A program made the translations under genes and the position numbers. From Lactobacillus intestinalis (lineage in GTDB: Bacteria; Bacillota; Bacilli; Lactobacillales; Lactobacillaceae), in contig NZ_CP072983.1 of assembly GCF_024397795.1 (NCBI RefSeq), positions 1,178,001 to 1,242,000 on the forward strand: a DNA stretch of 64,000 nt, given 5' to 3'. Positions 8,171-18,310 of this stretch are shown here, piece by piece. A model generated the notes under the pieces. That model ran no database searches, had not been told where the DNA came from, and saw only the letters and a program-made list of their open reading frames with translations. Position 1 is the stretch's first letter. Every line of letters starts with the position of its first letter.

Positions 8171-11020
8171 TTAATCATTTTTGTCAAGTGCTTCTTTAGT
8201 AAGCTTAGTATCACGTTCAAGAACAGGTTTTAAATATTGGCCCGTATAACTTTCTTTTACTTTAGCAACTTCTTCAGGGGTACCTGTTGTTACAATAGTA
8301 CCACCTCCATCGCCTCCTTCTGGTCCCAAGTCAATTAGCCAGTCAGCAGATTTAATCACATCAAGATTATGTTCAATAATTAAAACTGTATTTCCTTCAT
8401 CCACCAGTCTCTGTAAAACTTCCATCAAACGCTTAATATCATCAGTATGAAGACCTGTGGTTGGTTCATCTAAAATGTAAAAATTCTTACCAGTAGATAA
8501 TTTTTGCAATTCTGCTGCAAGCTTCATTCTTTGAGCTTCACCACCAGATAAGGTTGTGGCAGATTGGCCCAATTTTACATATCCTAAACCAACATCAACA
8601 ATAGTTTGGAGTTTACGCGCAATCTTAGGAATGTTTTGGAAGAACTTAGTAGCTTCGTTAATTGTCATATCTAAAACTTCCGCAATGTTTTTTTCGCGAT
8701 AAGTTACTTCTAAAGTTTCAGAATTATAACGAGTTCCATGACATACCTCACAAGGTACATAGACATCAGGCAAAAAGTTCATTTCAATCTTAATGATTCC
8801 GTCGCCATGACAAGCTTCACACCGGCCGCCTTTGACATTAAATGAAAATCTCGCCTTAGTATAGCCGCGCATTTTAGCCTCATTTGTTTGTGCAAAAAGG
8901 GTCCGAATATCATCAAACACACTGGTATATGTGGCGGGATTACTTCTTGGAGTTCGTCCAATGGGACTTTGATCAATATCAATAATCTTCTCGATATTTT
9001 TATAACCAGTAATAGATTTATATTTACCAGGTTTTTCCGAATTATTATTGAGCTTTTGAGCAAGTGCTCTTTTTAAAATAGTATTAACTAAAGTAGATTT
9101 CCCAGAACCAGAAACTCCAGTTACCACAATTAATTTACCTAGTGGAAATTTTACATCAATGTCTTTCAAATTATTTTCTGAAGCACCTTTGATAGTAATA
9201 AATTTTTTATTACCAGCTCTACGCTCTAATGGAACAGGAACAAACTTTTTACCAGATAAATATTGCCCAGTTAAAGAGGTAGGATCTTTTTCTACTTCTT
9301 CTGGGGTCCCAGCAGCCATAACTTTTCCGCCATAACTTCCAGCACCAGGGCCCATATCAATCAAGTAGTCCGCTTGGCGCATAGTTTCGTCATCATGTTC
9401 TACCACGATTAAAGAGTTCCCCAAATCACGCATACGCTTTAAAGAAGCAATTAAACGATCATTGTCCCGTTGATGAAGTCCAATTGAAGGTTCATCCAAC
9501 ACATACATAACTCCTGATAAGTTTGATCCAATTTGAGTAGCTAAACGGATTCTTTGAGCTTCTCCTCCTGACAAGGTATTGGCTGAACGAGAAAGAGTTA
9601 AGTAATCTAAGCCAACACTATCTAAAAAAGTTAGTCTATCCCTAACTTCTTTTAAGATCGGTTTAGCAATTGTAGATTTTTGTTCATTAAATTTAAGATC
9701 AGTAAAGAAGTTCAAAGCCTTATTAATTGATAATTCTGAAGCCTGGGCAATATCCTTATCGCCAACCTTAACTGCCAAAGCTTTTTCATTTAAACGTTTA
9801 CCCTGACAAGTAGAACAAGTAAGTTCAGTCATGTACTTACCCATTGCATCCCTCATAAACTTAGACATCGGATGATGATAACGTCGATTAATATTTTCCA
9901 TGACTCCTTCAAAAGGTTGCGTAGTATCATTTACTCCAAAATCTCCAGTTAAATGAAATTTAACAGCTTTTTTAGAACCATGTAGGATAGTTTCTCTTTG
10001 CTTTTTAGTTAATTTATTAAAGGGTTTATCCATTGGAATGCGTAAAGCTTCACAAGCCTGCTCAAGCATCCCCGTGTAATACTTCGAATTACTCCATGGG
10101 GCAATTGCACCTTCAGCCAAAGTCTTACTTTTATCCGGAATAACCAGATCTTCATCTACTGAAAGTTTCATTCCCAGTCCATCACAATCAGGACAAGCTC
10201 CAAATGGTGCATTAAATGAAAATAGACGTGGTTCCATTTCTCCAACAGTAAAACCACACTTAGGACAAGCATAATATTCAGAAAAATTAAGCATTTCTTG
10301 TCCAATGACATCAACATTCATGTAACCATCAGACAAACGAAGAGCAGCTTCAACTGAATCAAATAAGCGTGAACGGATACTTTCCTTAACGACTAAACGG
10401 TCTACCACAATATCAATTGAATGACGTTTATTTTTTTCAAGCTCAATATCATCACTAATATCATGCATTACACCATCAACAATCACCCGGACATATCCTG
10501 CGCGTTGAATTCGTTTAAATGCTTCTTTATGTTCCCCACGCTTATCTCTAATAACGGGAGCTAGCAACTGAATTCGGGTTCTTTCAGGAAGGGCCATAAT
10601 TCGATCTACCATTTGATCTACACTTTGGCGCTCAATGACAGTCCCATCATTTGGACAAACTGGAGTACCAACACGAGCCCATAAAAGACGTAAGTAATCA
10701 TTTATTTCAGTTACCGTACCCACAGTCGAACGTGGATTATGCGAAGTTGTTTTCTGATCAATTGAGATGGCAGGATTTAACCCATCAATCGAATCAACAT
10801 CTGGCTTATCCATTTGTCCTAAAAATTGTCTAGCATAACTCGAAAGTGATTGAACATAACGTCTGCGCCCTTCCGCATACAAAGTATCAAAAGCTAGAGA
10901 ACTTTTCCCGGATCCTGATAATCCAGTCACAACGACCAATTTATCTTTTGGAATAGTAATATCAATATCTTTTAGGTTATGTTCGCGTGCTCCACGAATT
11001 ACAATCTTATCATTTACCAT
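8171..11020 (-). CDS. uvrA: Excinuclease ABC subunit A
   Basis: 949 residues, full length. There are two ABC ATPase modules: the first Walker A is GLSGSGKSS near residue 32 and the second is GVSGSGKST near 640. Both have LSGGEAQR signatures. The zinc-finger cysteines (CPKCGF..., [14 protein letters not shown]..., CEVCHG) are present. UvrA2 scans DNA for bulky lesions and loads UvrB in nucleotide excision repair. Its ATG overlaps the uvrB stop by one base (TAATG), so uvrB and uvrA are translationally coupled. Confidence 0.98.
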   Translation of the reverse strand: MVNDKIVIRGAREHNLKDIDITIPKDKLVVVTGLSGSGKSSLAFDTLYAEGRRRYVQSLSSYARQFLGQMDKPDVDSIDGLNPAISIDQKTTSHNPRSTVGTVTEINDYLRLLWARVGTPVCPNDGTVIERQSVDQMVDRIMALPERTRIQLLAPVIRDKRGEHKEAFKRIQRAGYVRVIVDGVMHDISDDIELEKNKRHSIDIVVDRLVVKESIRSRLFDSVEAALRLSDGYMNVDVIGQEMLNFSEYYACPKCGFTVGEMEPRLFSFNAPFGACPDCDGLGMKLSVDEDLVIPDKSKTLAEGAIAPWSNSKYYTGMLEQACEALRIPMDKPFNKLTKKQRETILHGSKKAVKFHLTGDFGVNDTTQPFEGVMENINRRYHHPMSKFMRDAMGKYMTELTCSTCQGKRLNEKALAVKVGDKDIAQASELSINKALNFFTDLKFNEQKSTIAKPILKEVRDRLTFLDSVGLDYLTLSRSANTLSGGEAQRIRLATQIGSNLSGVMYVLDEPSIGLHQRDNDRLIASLKRMRDLGNSLIVVEHDDETMRQADYLIDMGPGAGSYGGKVMAAGTPEEVEKDPTSLTGQYLSGKKFVPVPLERRAGNKKFITIKGASENNLKDIDVKFPLGKLIVVTGVSGSGKSTLVNTILKRALAQKLNNNSEKPGKYKSITGYKNIEKIIDIDQSPIGRTPRSNPATYTSVFDDIRTLFAQTNEAKMRGYTKARFSFNVKGGRCEACHGDGIIKIEMNFLPDVYVPCEVCHGTRYNSETLEVTYREKNIAEVLDMTINEATKFFQNIPKIARKLQTIVDVGLGYVKLGQSATTLSGGEAQRMKLAAELQKLSTGKNFYILDEPTTGLHTDDIKRLMEVLQRLVDEGNTVLIIEHNLDVIKSADWLIDLGPEGGDGGGTIVTTGTPEEVAKVKESYTGQYLKPVLERDTKLTKEALDKND

Positions 11021-13053
11021 TAATTACCTTTCCCCCTTTTCTTCTTTGGTTTCTTAGTTGTATTTTGTAATTCCATAATTGCATCTCTAAGAGTTGCGGC
11101 TTCTTCAAAGTCTAATTTCTTAGCAGCTTCTTGCATCTGAGCTTGCAAGTTCTTAATCATCTCCTGACGTTGTTTAGCAGTTAATTCATCAAAGTTCAAA
11201 TCTGCAAAACTGTCGCTCTTTTCTTTTTCTTCAGTATCTTTAGTGACAGAGATAGCTCGACGAATTGGCTTAATAATTGTTTTAGGAGTGATATTGTGCT
11301 CTTTATTAAACTGCATTTGCAGTTCACGTCTACGATTAGTGGCATCGATTGCTTCATGCATGGAGTCCGTGATTTTATCGGCATACATAATTACTTCCCC
11401 ATTTGCATTTCGGGCAGCTCTACCCATAGTTTGAACAAGGGGACGATAAGCTCGCAAAAAGCCTTCCTTATCTGCATCTAAGATTGCCACCAATGAAACT
11501 TCCGGTACATCAATTCCTTCCCTAAGCAAATTAATTCCGATCAACACGTCAAACTTCCCTAGTCTCAAATCACGCAAAATCTGCATTCTCTCTAAAGTCT
11601 TAATATCCGAGTGCAAATAACGAACCTTAATTCCTAGATCTTTTAAATAGTCTGTCAAATCTTCAGCCATCTTTTTAGTTAAAGTAGTAACGAAGACACG
11701 CTCATCTTTATCAATACGCTTATTAATTTCACCAACCAAATCATCAATTTGCCCATCAATCGGCCTTACCTCAATCTTAGGATCAAGCAGTCCTGTCGGC
11801 CGGATAATTTGTTCAACCTTATGATCGGTTCTCTCTAATTCATAATCGCCAGGGGTTGCTGAAACATAAAGAATTTGATTAACATGCTTTTCAAATTCTT
11901 GTAATTTTAATGGACGGTTATCAAGTGCCGATGGCAAGCGGAAACCATAATCGATCAAAGTCTTCTTACGATTTCGATCCCCATTATACATGGCCCGCAA
12001 TTCTGGCATCGTCGCATGAGATTCATCAATCAAAATTAAGAAATCATCAGGGAAGAAATCAAGCAAAGTATATGGTGGCTCACCAGCTTTTCTACCTTCC
12101 ATATGACGAGAATAGTTTTCAATTCCGTTAGTATAGCCAACTTCACTCATCATTTCCATATCATAGGTAGTTCTTTGTTTAATACGTTGAGCTTCAAGAA
12201 GTTTCCCTTCACCTTCAAATTCCTTAACCTGCACATTCATTTCTTGCGAAATTGCCTTTAGTGCACGCTTCATTTGTTCATCATTCGTCATAAAGTGGGT
12301 TGCTGGGAAAAGAGAAATATTTTCTCTTTCGCCAATTATTTCACCAGTTAAAGAATCAATTTCAACAATTCGATCAATTTCATCGCCAAAAAATTCTACT
12401 CGGTAGGCATGGTTAGAATTTCCTGCAGGGAAAATTTCAACAACATCCCCTCTTACTCGGAATCGACCACGCTGAAAGTCAATATCATTACGATCATATT
12501 GCAAATTAACTAAATCACGCAAAAGCACATTTCGTTCATATTCATCACCTTCATGAAGAGTAATCACGCTTTTAGCGTATTCTCGCGGATCCCCTAAACC
12601 ATAAATACAGGAAACCGAAGCAACCACAATTACATCATTTCTCTCCATCAAAGCACTGGTCGCTGCGTGACGGAGTTGATCAATTTCATCATTAATTGCT
12701 GAATCTTTTTCAATATAAGTATCTGATTGAGGTACATAGGCTTCTGGTTGATAGTAATCATAGTAAGATACGAAATATTCAACGGCATTTTTAGGGAAAA
12801 ACTCCTTAAACTCGCCATAAAGTTGTCCTACCAAAGTCTTATTGTGAGAAATCACTAAAGTTGGCTTATTTAGTTTAGCAATGATATTTGCCATGGTAAA
12901 AGTTTTACCAGTACCAGTTGCACCTTCAAGAATCTGTTCTTTGTATCCTTTTTTAAAGCCAGCAGTCAACTTATCAATAGCCTGTTCTTGATCACCAGCT
13001 GGTTTAAATTTAGATACTAATTCAAATTTACGATTTTTCTGTCTTTTGATCAT
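11020..13053 (-). CDS. uvrB: Excinuclease ABC subunit B
   Basis: 677 residues. Walker A GATGTGKT lies at about 44-51, the beta-hairpin region [13 protein letters not shown] follows, then the DESHA helicase motif, helicase domain 2 and a C-terminal UVR domain ([22 protein letters not shown]) that contacts UvrC. UvrB verifies damage and recruits UvrC. The start ATG has GGGGTGAC before it. A strong terminator-like hairpin ends 15 nt upstream of this start and a LexA-like box lies beyond it, so uvrBA expression seems to require read-through or antitermination (see findings). Confidence 0.98.
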   Translation of the reverse strand: MIKRQKNRKFELVSKFKPAGDQEQAIDKLTAGFKKGYKEQILEGATGTGKTFTMANIIAKLNKPTLVISHNKTLVGQLYGEFKEFFPKNAVEYFVSYYDYYQPEAYVPQSDTYIEKDSAINDEIDQLRHAATSALMERNDVIVVASVSCIYGLGDPREYAKSVITLHEGDEYERNVLLRDLVNLQYDRNDIDFQRGRFRVRGDVVEIFPAGNSNHAYRVEFFGDEIDRIVEIDSLTGEIIGERENISLFPATHFMTNDEQMKRALKAISQEMNVQVKEFEGEGKLLEAQRIKQRTTYDMEMMSEVGYTNGIENYSRHMEGRKAGEPPYTLLDFFPDDFLILIDESHATMPELRAMYNGDRNRKKTLIDYGFRLPSALDNRPLKLQEFEKHVNQILYVSATPGDYELERTDHKVEQIIRPTGLLDPKIEVRPIDGQIDDLVGEINKRIDKDERVFVTTLTKKMAEDLTDYLKDLGIKVRYLHSDIKTLERMQILRDLRLGKFDVLIGINLLREGIDVPEVSLVAILDADKEGFLRAYRPLVQTMGRAARNANGEVIMYADKITDSMHEAIDATNRRRELQMQFNKEHNITPKTIIKPIRRAISVTKDTEEKEKSDSFADLNFDELTAKQRQEMIKNLQAQMQEAAKKLDFEEAATLRDAIMELQNTTKKPKKKRGKGN

Positions 13054-13068
13054 AAAAAGTCACCCCGC

Positions 13069-13103
13069 AAAAAAAGTTGGACTCAAAAGCCCAACTTTTA
13101 AAT
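13069..13103 (-). terminator. Strong intrinsic terminator between pgcA and uvrB
   Basis: On the minus strand AAAAGTTGGGCT / AGTCCAACTTTT pair as a stem of about 12 bp (one G-U) closed by a UUUG loop and followed by T7. It lies after pgcA but also between any upstream promoter and uvrB, whose Shine-Dalgarno sequence begins within a few bases of the T run. Confidence 0.85.
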
Positions 13104-13127
13104 TAATGTATATTTATTTTACTACCA

Positions 13128-13141
13128 AGAACATGTTTTCG
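13128..13141 (-). promoter_or_regulatory. LexA (SOS) box candidate upstream of uvrB
   Basis: The minus strand reads CGAAAACATGTTCT. Compared with the Gram-positive LexA consensus CGAACATATGTTCG, 11 of 14 positions match, including the GTTC half-site. It lies in the pgcA-uvrB gap, where SOS control of uvrBA is expected from B. subtilis. Confidence 0.55.
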
Positions 13142-13157
13142 CACGTTTTTTGCTCAA

Positions 13158-14882
13158 TTATTTTAATAATTTTGCTAAAGCTGCTTGGTAGTCTTCAGCA
13201 GCCTTTTCAGCTTTTTCAATAGTAGCTCTATTAACGCCAACATAAGCCTTAATTACTGGTTCAGTTCCAGATGGACGAAGAGCAACCCAAGTTTCATCGT
13301 CTAAGAAATATTTCAAAACATTTGACTCTGGAAAACCTTCAAGTGGAGTTACTTTTCCATTTTCAATAGTTTCTTTCTTCAAGAAATCTTGAATCTTAAT
13401 AACTTTGGCACCATTGATTTCAGTCAAGTGTTCATCGCGAAGCTTGCTCATTAATTCGGCCATCTTCTTTTGACCACCAATCCCTGGCATTTCAATCGCA
13501 CGAGTTATTTCATAAGCCACACCATACTTTTGCCAAATTTCTTTCAAACCATCAAAGACAGTCATATTTCTAGAAGCATAGTAACTTGTAAGTTCTGCAA
13601 ACATCAATGCTCCTTGCATTGCATCCTTATCACGAGCAAATGGTTTAAACAAGTAACCATAGCTTTCTTCAAAACCCATCAAGAACTTAGCATCTCCAGC
13701 TTTGTTCATACGATCGACTTCTTCACCGATATACTTAAAACCAGTTAAAACGTGCTTAGTCTTAATACCAAAATCTTCTGCAATCTTAAACGGAAGTGCA
13801 CTAGAAACAACAGAAGTTACAATTTCATAATCGTTTGAAAGCTTACCACTTTCCTTTAAATGAACAAGTAGGTAGTAAGCCATCAAAGTTGCAATTTGGT
13901 TTCCAGTTAAAACTTGGAAGTCACCGTCTTCTTTTCTGACTGCGGCCCCCATTCTGTCAGCATCTGGGTCAGTTGCGATAATAACATTGGCATCAACTTC
14001 ATCCGCCAATTTAAAACCAGGCTTAAAAACATCACGATATTCTGGATTGGGTTTAATGGTAGTTGGAAATTCTGGATCGATAATTGATTGACTAGGCACT
14101 GGAATGACATTATCAAATCCACCTTGTCTAAATGCACGATCATATAACATCTTTCCTGTACCGTGAAGTGGAGTATAGATAATCTTTAATTTTTCTGCAT
14201 TCTTCTTAATTAAATCAGTATCGATGTTAACTTTCTTCAATTCTGCTAAATATGCTTCATCAACATCTTCACCAATTAATTGTAAGGTGCCATTTGCACG
14301 AAGTTTGGCGACATTATCAGCTTTAATATGGAAAATGTCTTTAACCTTTTGTGCATAACTAAATAGTCTATCTGCATTTTCAGGAGCCATTTGTGCACCA
14401 TCTTCACCATATGCCTTATAGCCGTTGTATTGCTTAGCATTGTGAGATGCAGTGATGTTAATTCCTGCAAAAGTGTGCAAATATCTAACAGCAAAGGATA
14501 ATTCTGGAGTAGGTCTTAAATCATCAAAAAGATATACGTGAATGCCATGTGTAGCTAAAATTCTAGCAGCATATTCCGCAAATTCTCTTGAATGGTATCT
14601 AGAGTCAAAAGAAATAGCCACCCCACGCTTTTGTGCTTCTTCACCGTTTTCATCAATCAAACGAGCCAACCCTTCGGTAACTCTTCCAACTGTAAAAAGG
14701 TTAATTCGATTAGTACCTGGTTCAAGACGTCCTCTCATCCCTGCAGTACCAAAATTAATATCTTGACCAAAAGCATCGGCCACCCACTTAGGGTCCTTGC
14801 TTAACTCATCTAATTGTTCTTGTAAGTAGTCTGGTAGATTATCAGCCTTTTGCCATAATTCAAAAGTTTCTTCTGCGTTCAT
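13158..14882 (-). CDS. pgcA: Phosphoglucomutase/phosphomannomutase (alpha-PGM type)
   Basis: 574 residues, full length. The phosphoserine loop TASHN (Ser146), the Mg-binding DPDADR loop near 300, the sugar-specificity region GFEESYGYL and the phosphate-binding RPSGTEP at the C-terminus are all present. The enzyme interconverts glucose 1-phosphate and glucose 6-phosphate, feeding UDP-glucose, cell-wall polymers and, where present, glycogen. In L. acidophilus a pgm gene closes the glg operon; here it lies 68 bp downstream of a decayed glgB-amylase fusion, which supports that inherited order. It ends at the terminator at 13069. Confidence 0.96.
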   Translation of the reverse strand: MNAEETFELWQKADNLPDYLQEQLDELSKDPKWVADAFGQDINFGTAGMRGRLEPGTNRINLFTVGRVTEGLARLIDENGEEAQKRGVAISFDSRYHSREFAEYAARILATHGIHVYLFDDLRPTPELSFAVRYLHTFAGINITASHNAKQYNGYKAYGEDGAQMAPENADRLFSYAQKVKDIFHIKADNVAKLRANGTLQLIGEDVDEAYLAELKKVNIDTDLIKKNAEKLKIIYTPLHGTGKMLYDRAFRQGGFDNVIPVPSQSIIDPEFPTTIKPNPEYRDVFKPGFKLADEVDANVIIATDPDADRMGAAVRKEDGDFQVLTGNQIATLMAYYLLVHLKESGKLSNDYEIVTSVVSSALPFKIAEDFGIKTKHVLTGFKYIGEEVDRMNKAGDAKFLMGFEESYGYLFKPFARDKDAMQGALMFAELTSYYASRNMTVFDGLKEIWQKYGVAYEITRAIEMPGIGGQKKMAELMSKLRDEHLTEINGAKVIKIQDFLKKETIENGKVTPLEGFPESNVLKYFLDDETWVALRPSGTEPVIKAYVGVNRATIEKAEKAAEDYQAALAKLLK

Positions 14883-14950
14883 GTGAACCTCTATTCTTAA
14901 ATTTAAAATTTCTCCCTATGCTTTATTCTACTATTTTTAATAATAAAATT

Positions 14951-16104
14951 TTATATTATTTTCAACAAATATGCTTCAGCTTTTATAATTTTATCTGCTA
15001 ATGCGCGTTGAATCCTTTTTTGGATATTGCACGGTAAACATTCCACTTGAATATCATTTTCAGATAAAGCAGCTTCACTCTTTCCCTTATTGAAAACAAA
15101 AATAATTGTTTCATCTTCTTTTTGACGAACTAGGCCATTGATGTCGTTGTTAACATGAATAAAACTAATTTTACCATCCACAAGAGTAAGATGGTCTTTT
15201 CTAAAATGAATCATATCCGTAACCGTGTTTTCTAAAAATTCACTCTCACGTCCCCATGGAAAGAAGCGGCGATTATTAGGGTCTTTTTACCAATTAATCC
15301 AGCCTCATCTCCATAATAAATGCATGGCACCCCCGGCAACATCATTAGTAAGCCAAAAGCAATCGCCACCAAATTTTCATTTCCATGCAAGACAGTTTTG
15401 ATCCGTTCAGTATCATGAGTCCCAATATTATTCAGACAATTTTTCAAAAAAGCACTTGGATAATTCTCTACTAATTGAGAAAATTTATCTTCTGCCTTAA
15501 TTTGATCATCTTTGGTAAGTAGCGAAACCACAAAATTACGAGCTGGGTAATTCATCACTCCATTAAAGCCATATTTTTTCACATAGGGAATTAGTTCTCG
15601 CTTTAAATCCTTTAAAGTATACGGAGAACTATCAGGGTGCGTCTTCCAAGAACTGGGATGAACTTCATAAATATTAATTGGACGGGCAAACCAATTAGAT
15701 CGCTTATTGCGGCCTAACCACGAACCATCATGCCAGCGCTTTTTCCTTAAATCGCCAATTACCGCAGCATCCCCTGGACGAGCTTCAAACCTTGTCGCCA
15801 TGGGATCGATTTTCATAATTTCTTCGCCATTATTTTGCTTTACTAAATATTTGTAAAACTGATTATTTTGTGGCAATTCACTTCGGATGCTCCATACACC
15901 ATATTTATCTTTAACCATTGGCATTGTTTTTTGCCAACTATTAAAATCACCAACTAACCAAACTTGTTGTGCACTTGGCGCCCAAACTCTAAAAGTATAA
16001 TTCCCCTCTTCGAAATGACATCCCAAAATATCTTGAAGATAAAATTCCTTTCCAGAGACAAAGTTTTCCAATCTTTGCTCAACATTGCCATTTTTCATTT
16101 CCAT
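14951..16104 (-). pseudogene. glgB'-'amy deletion chimera, frameshifted remnant of the glycogen operon
   Basis: Residues 1-180 of the 5' frame (15232-16104) are the start of a glycogen branching enzyme: the CBM48 module (FRVWAPSAQQVWLVGDFNSW) and the first catalytic strand (INIYEVHPSSWKTH, LIPYVKKYGFN). At about residue 181 (near 15562) it switches to the middle of a neopullulanase-type GH13 amylase (GVMNYPARNF, NNIGTHDTER, GVPCIYYGDEAGLIG). The frame is then lost at an A run (15284-15288 on the plus strand). In the shifted frame NNRRFFPWGRESEFLENT continues into the segment 14951-15214, which is the usual amylase C-terminal domain. Most of the catalytic barrel is gone, so neither enzyme can work. 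A promoter with a cre-like site remains upstream. Confidence 0.85.
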
Positions 16105-16159
16105 GATTTTCTCGTGAAAAAAGTGTATATACTCGAACCTAAAAGCTATTATTTATTTA

Positions 16160-16189
16160 ACTATAAGCGCTTTCTTACTTAATTGTAAA
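16160..16189 (-). promoter_or_regulatory. Promoter with cre-like site before the glgB remnant
   Basis: On the minus strand TTTACA (16184-16189), an 18-bp spacer and TATAGT (16160-16165). AAGAAAGCGCTTATA at 16162-16176 overlaps the -10 and spacer and matches 13 of 15 positions of the cre consensus. This is presumably the old catabolite-repressed glg operon promoter. Confidence 0.6.
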
Positions 16190-16210
16190 CCTTTTCAATA
16201 ATAAAAGCCA

Positions 16211-16244
16211 TAAAAAAAAGCCACTTTTTATAGTGACTTTTTTA
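16211..16244 (-). terminator. Terminator of trxB
   Basis: AAGTCACT / AGTGGCTT hairpin followed by T8 on the minus strand, 18 nt after the trxB stop. Confidence 0.8.
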
Positions 16245-16261
16245 TCAAAAATTGGTATACC

Positions 16262-17182
16262 TTATAAGCTTTGTAAATAATTGTAAGCTTCTTGACCTGC
16301 GATACTACCATCCCCAACAGCATTAGCAATTTGACGTAAATCTTTTGCTCGAACGTCTCCTAAAGCTAAAATTCCAGGAACTTTGGTACGCATATGTTCA
16401 TCAGTTGGAATCCAACCTTTTTCATCTAGAATCCCTAAATCCTTAAATGGAGCAGTTTGAGGAATAACTCCAACATAGATAAATACCCCAGCAGCTGATA
16501 AAGTCTTCTTTTCACCGGTTTCCTTATCAAGATAAGTAATTCCAGTTACCTTTTGACCATCACCATCAATAGATTCAGTTTGAGCATTCCAGACAAACTT
16601 AATCTTTTTATTATCAAAAGCACGCTTTTGCAATTCAGGTTGTGCTCTTAATTTATCACGTCTATGAACAATGGTAACAGATTTTGCAAGTTGAGCAAGA
16701 TAAATACCTTCTTCCACTGCAGAATCTCCTCCACCAATTACAACAACATCTTCATCCTTGAAAAAGGCCGCATCACAGACAGCGCAGTAAGAAACCCCTC
16801 TGCCTGAATATTCCTCTTCTCCAGGTACATTCAGATGCTTGTGATCAGCTCCAGTACCAATGATGACCACTGGAGCACTGTAATCGCCAGTATCCGTTTT
16901 AACTAATTTATGATCATCTTCAAGCGTAACAGATTGAACATCACCATATTCAAAATCTGGTTTAAACTTCATTACTGACTGATACATTTTTTCACCAAGT
17001 TCTGGTCCCTTTATTTCAGTAAAACCAGGATAATTGTCAATTGCATCGGTATTATTCATTTGACCACCATAAGGGCCACGATCAAGAATCAATACAGATA
17101 AATTGGCTCTTGAAGCATAAAGGGCTGCAGTTAAACCACCTGGACCGGCACCAATAATAATTACATCATAATTTTTAGCCAT
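16262..17182 (-). CDS. trxB: Thioredoxin reductase
   Basis: 306 residues. FAD-binding GAGPGG lies near the N-terminus, the redox pair CAVC in SYCAVCDAAFF near 137-140, the NADPH-binding GGGDSA follows, and ALGDVR lies near the C-terminus. It uses NADPH to reduce thioredoxin in the cytosol, a main disulfide and peroxide defence in catalase-negative lactobacilli. I start at the ATG at 17182, because AGAGGTGG lies 4-5 nt upstream; the longer frame to 17248 lacks such a site. It follows gpsA on the same strand and has its own terminator. Confidence 0.97.
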   Translation of the reverse strand: MAKNYDVIIIGAGPGGLTAALYASRANLSVLILDRGPYGGQMNNTDAIDNYPGFTEIKGPELGEKMYQSVMKFKPDFEYGDVQSVTLEDDHKLVKTDTGDYSAPVVIIGTGADHKHLNVPGEEEYSGRGVSYCAVCDAAFFKDEDVVVIGGGDSAVEEGIYLAQLAKSVTIVHRRDKLRAQPELQKRAFDNKKIKFVWNAQTESIDGDGQKVTGITYLDKETGEKKTLSAAGVFIYVGVIPQTAPFKDLGILDEKGWIPTDEHMRTKVPGILALGDVRAKDLRQIANAVGDGSIAGQEAYNYLQSL

Positions 17183-17257
17183 TTTTCCACCTCTTGGTTT
17201 TCTTACTTTTCGTAAGTAAATAATACTACAATATTTTGTAAATGGCAAGCTTATTGC

Positions 17258-18277
17258 CTATAAGCGAATTTCTGGTTTAGGACTTCTGCCCATCATCTTT
17301 TTAATTTCGTCATCAACATTAGTCTGCTCGTAAAGAACACGGTAAACAGCCTCACTAATTGGCATATCAATATTCTTTTCTTCACATAATTCGTGAACTG
17401 CTTTAACAGTGGTAGCACCTTCAACCACTTGACCCATATTCTTTAAGATGTAGTTAAGAGTTTTACCTTCACCTAATTGCTTACCCGCACGCCAATTACG
17501 TGAGTTAGATGAGGTACAAGTTACGATTAAATCTCCAATACCTGAAAGACCACTAAAAGTCATTGGTTTAGCACCAAAGTAATTTACGCCTAAACGAGTA
17601 ATTTCAGCAAGTCCTCTTGTCATTAAGGCGGCTTTAGCATCATCTCCGTACTTTTTACCTACTAAGATACCAGCTGCGATCGCAATAACATTCTTAACAG
17701 CTCCACCTACTTCAACACCAATTAAATCGTCATTAGTGTAGAAACGTACGTAGTCATTAGAGAAGATCTTTTGAACTTTCTTAGCATTTTCTTCATCGCT
17801 TGAAGCACAAGCAATAGCAGTTAAATCTTTCTGAGCAACATTTTCAGCATGACTTGGACCAGAGATAGCTACAATCTTGTCTGCATTATTTGGATAAATT
17901 TCCTCAGTTAAAATTTCTGAGATAAGCTTCTTGCTTCCAGGTTCAATACCTTTAGTAGCAGTTACTAAAAGTGGTTTGTTACCAGTTTTATCTAAAACTT
18001 GGCGAACATTCTTGGCTACAATTCTGATTGCCTTTGTAGGAAGAACAAATAAAACAATCTCTGCATCCTTTAAGGCTTCTGTCAAATTGCCAGTTGCCTT
18101 TGCGTTTTCATTAAGCTTCCAGTCTTTCATGTAATGACTGTTAGTATGCTTTTCGTTAATTTCTTCATTAACACTATCAATGTTACCGTAAAGAGTTACA
18201 TCATTGCCATTATCTGCAAGCATGGAACCTAAAACTGATCCCCATGAACCATTACCTAAAACTGCAATTTTTGTCAT
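17258..18277 (-). CDS. gpsA: NAD(P)-dependent glycerol-3-phosphate dehydrogenase
   Basis: 339 residues. The dinucleotide-binding motif is LGNGSWGSVLGSMLA at the N-terminus. The catalytic lysine lies in VGGAVKNVIAIAAG, and SGIGDLIVTCTSSNSRN is the family signature. It reduces dihydroxyacetone phosphate to sn-glycerol 3-phosphate, the backbone for phospholipids and for the prolipoprotein lipid donor used by Lgt. It lies 33 bp downstream of lgt in a lgt-gpsA-trxB run, so the grouping is lipid-related. Confidence 0.97.
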   Translation of the reverse strand: MTKIAVLGNGSWGSVLGSMLADNGNDVTLYGNIDSVNEEINEKHTNSHYMKDWKLNENAKATGNLTEALKDAEIVLFVLPTKAIRIVAKNVRQVLDKTGNKPLLVTATKGIEPGSKKLISEILTEEIYPNNADKIVAISGPSHAENVAQKDLTAIACASSDEENAKKVQKIFSNDYVRFYTNDDLIGVEVGGAVKNVIAIAAGILVGKKYGDDAKAALMTRGLAEITRLGVNYFGAKPMTFSGLSGIGDLIVTCTSSNSRNWRAGKQLGEGKTLNYILKNMGQVVEGATTVKAVHELCEEKNIDMPISEAVYRVLYEQTNVDDEIKKMMGRSPKPEIRL

Positions 18278-18310
18278 TTATCTATTTCTCAAACTTTCTA
18301 ACTGAAATAA

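Noticed and set aside
8779..9076. Open frames on both strands inside uvrA
   Set aside because: They are shadows of the uvrA zinc-finger and ATPase region, without ribosome sites or family signals.
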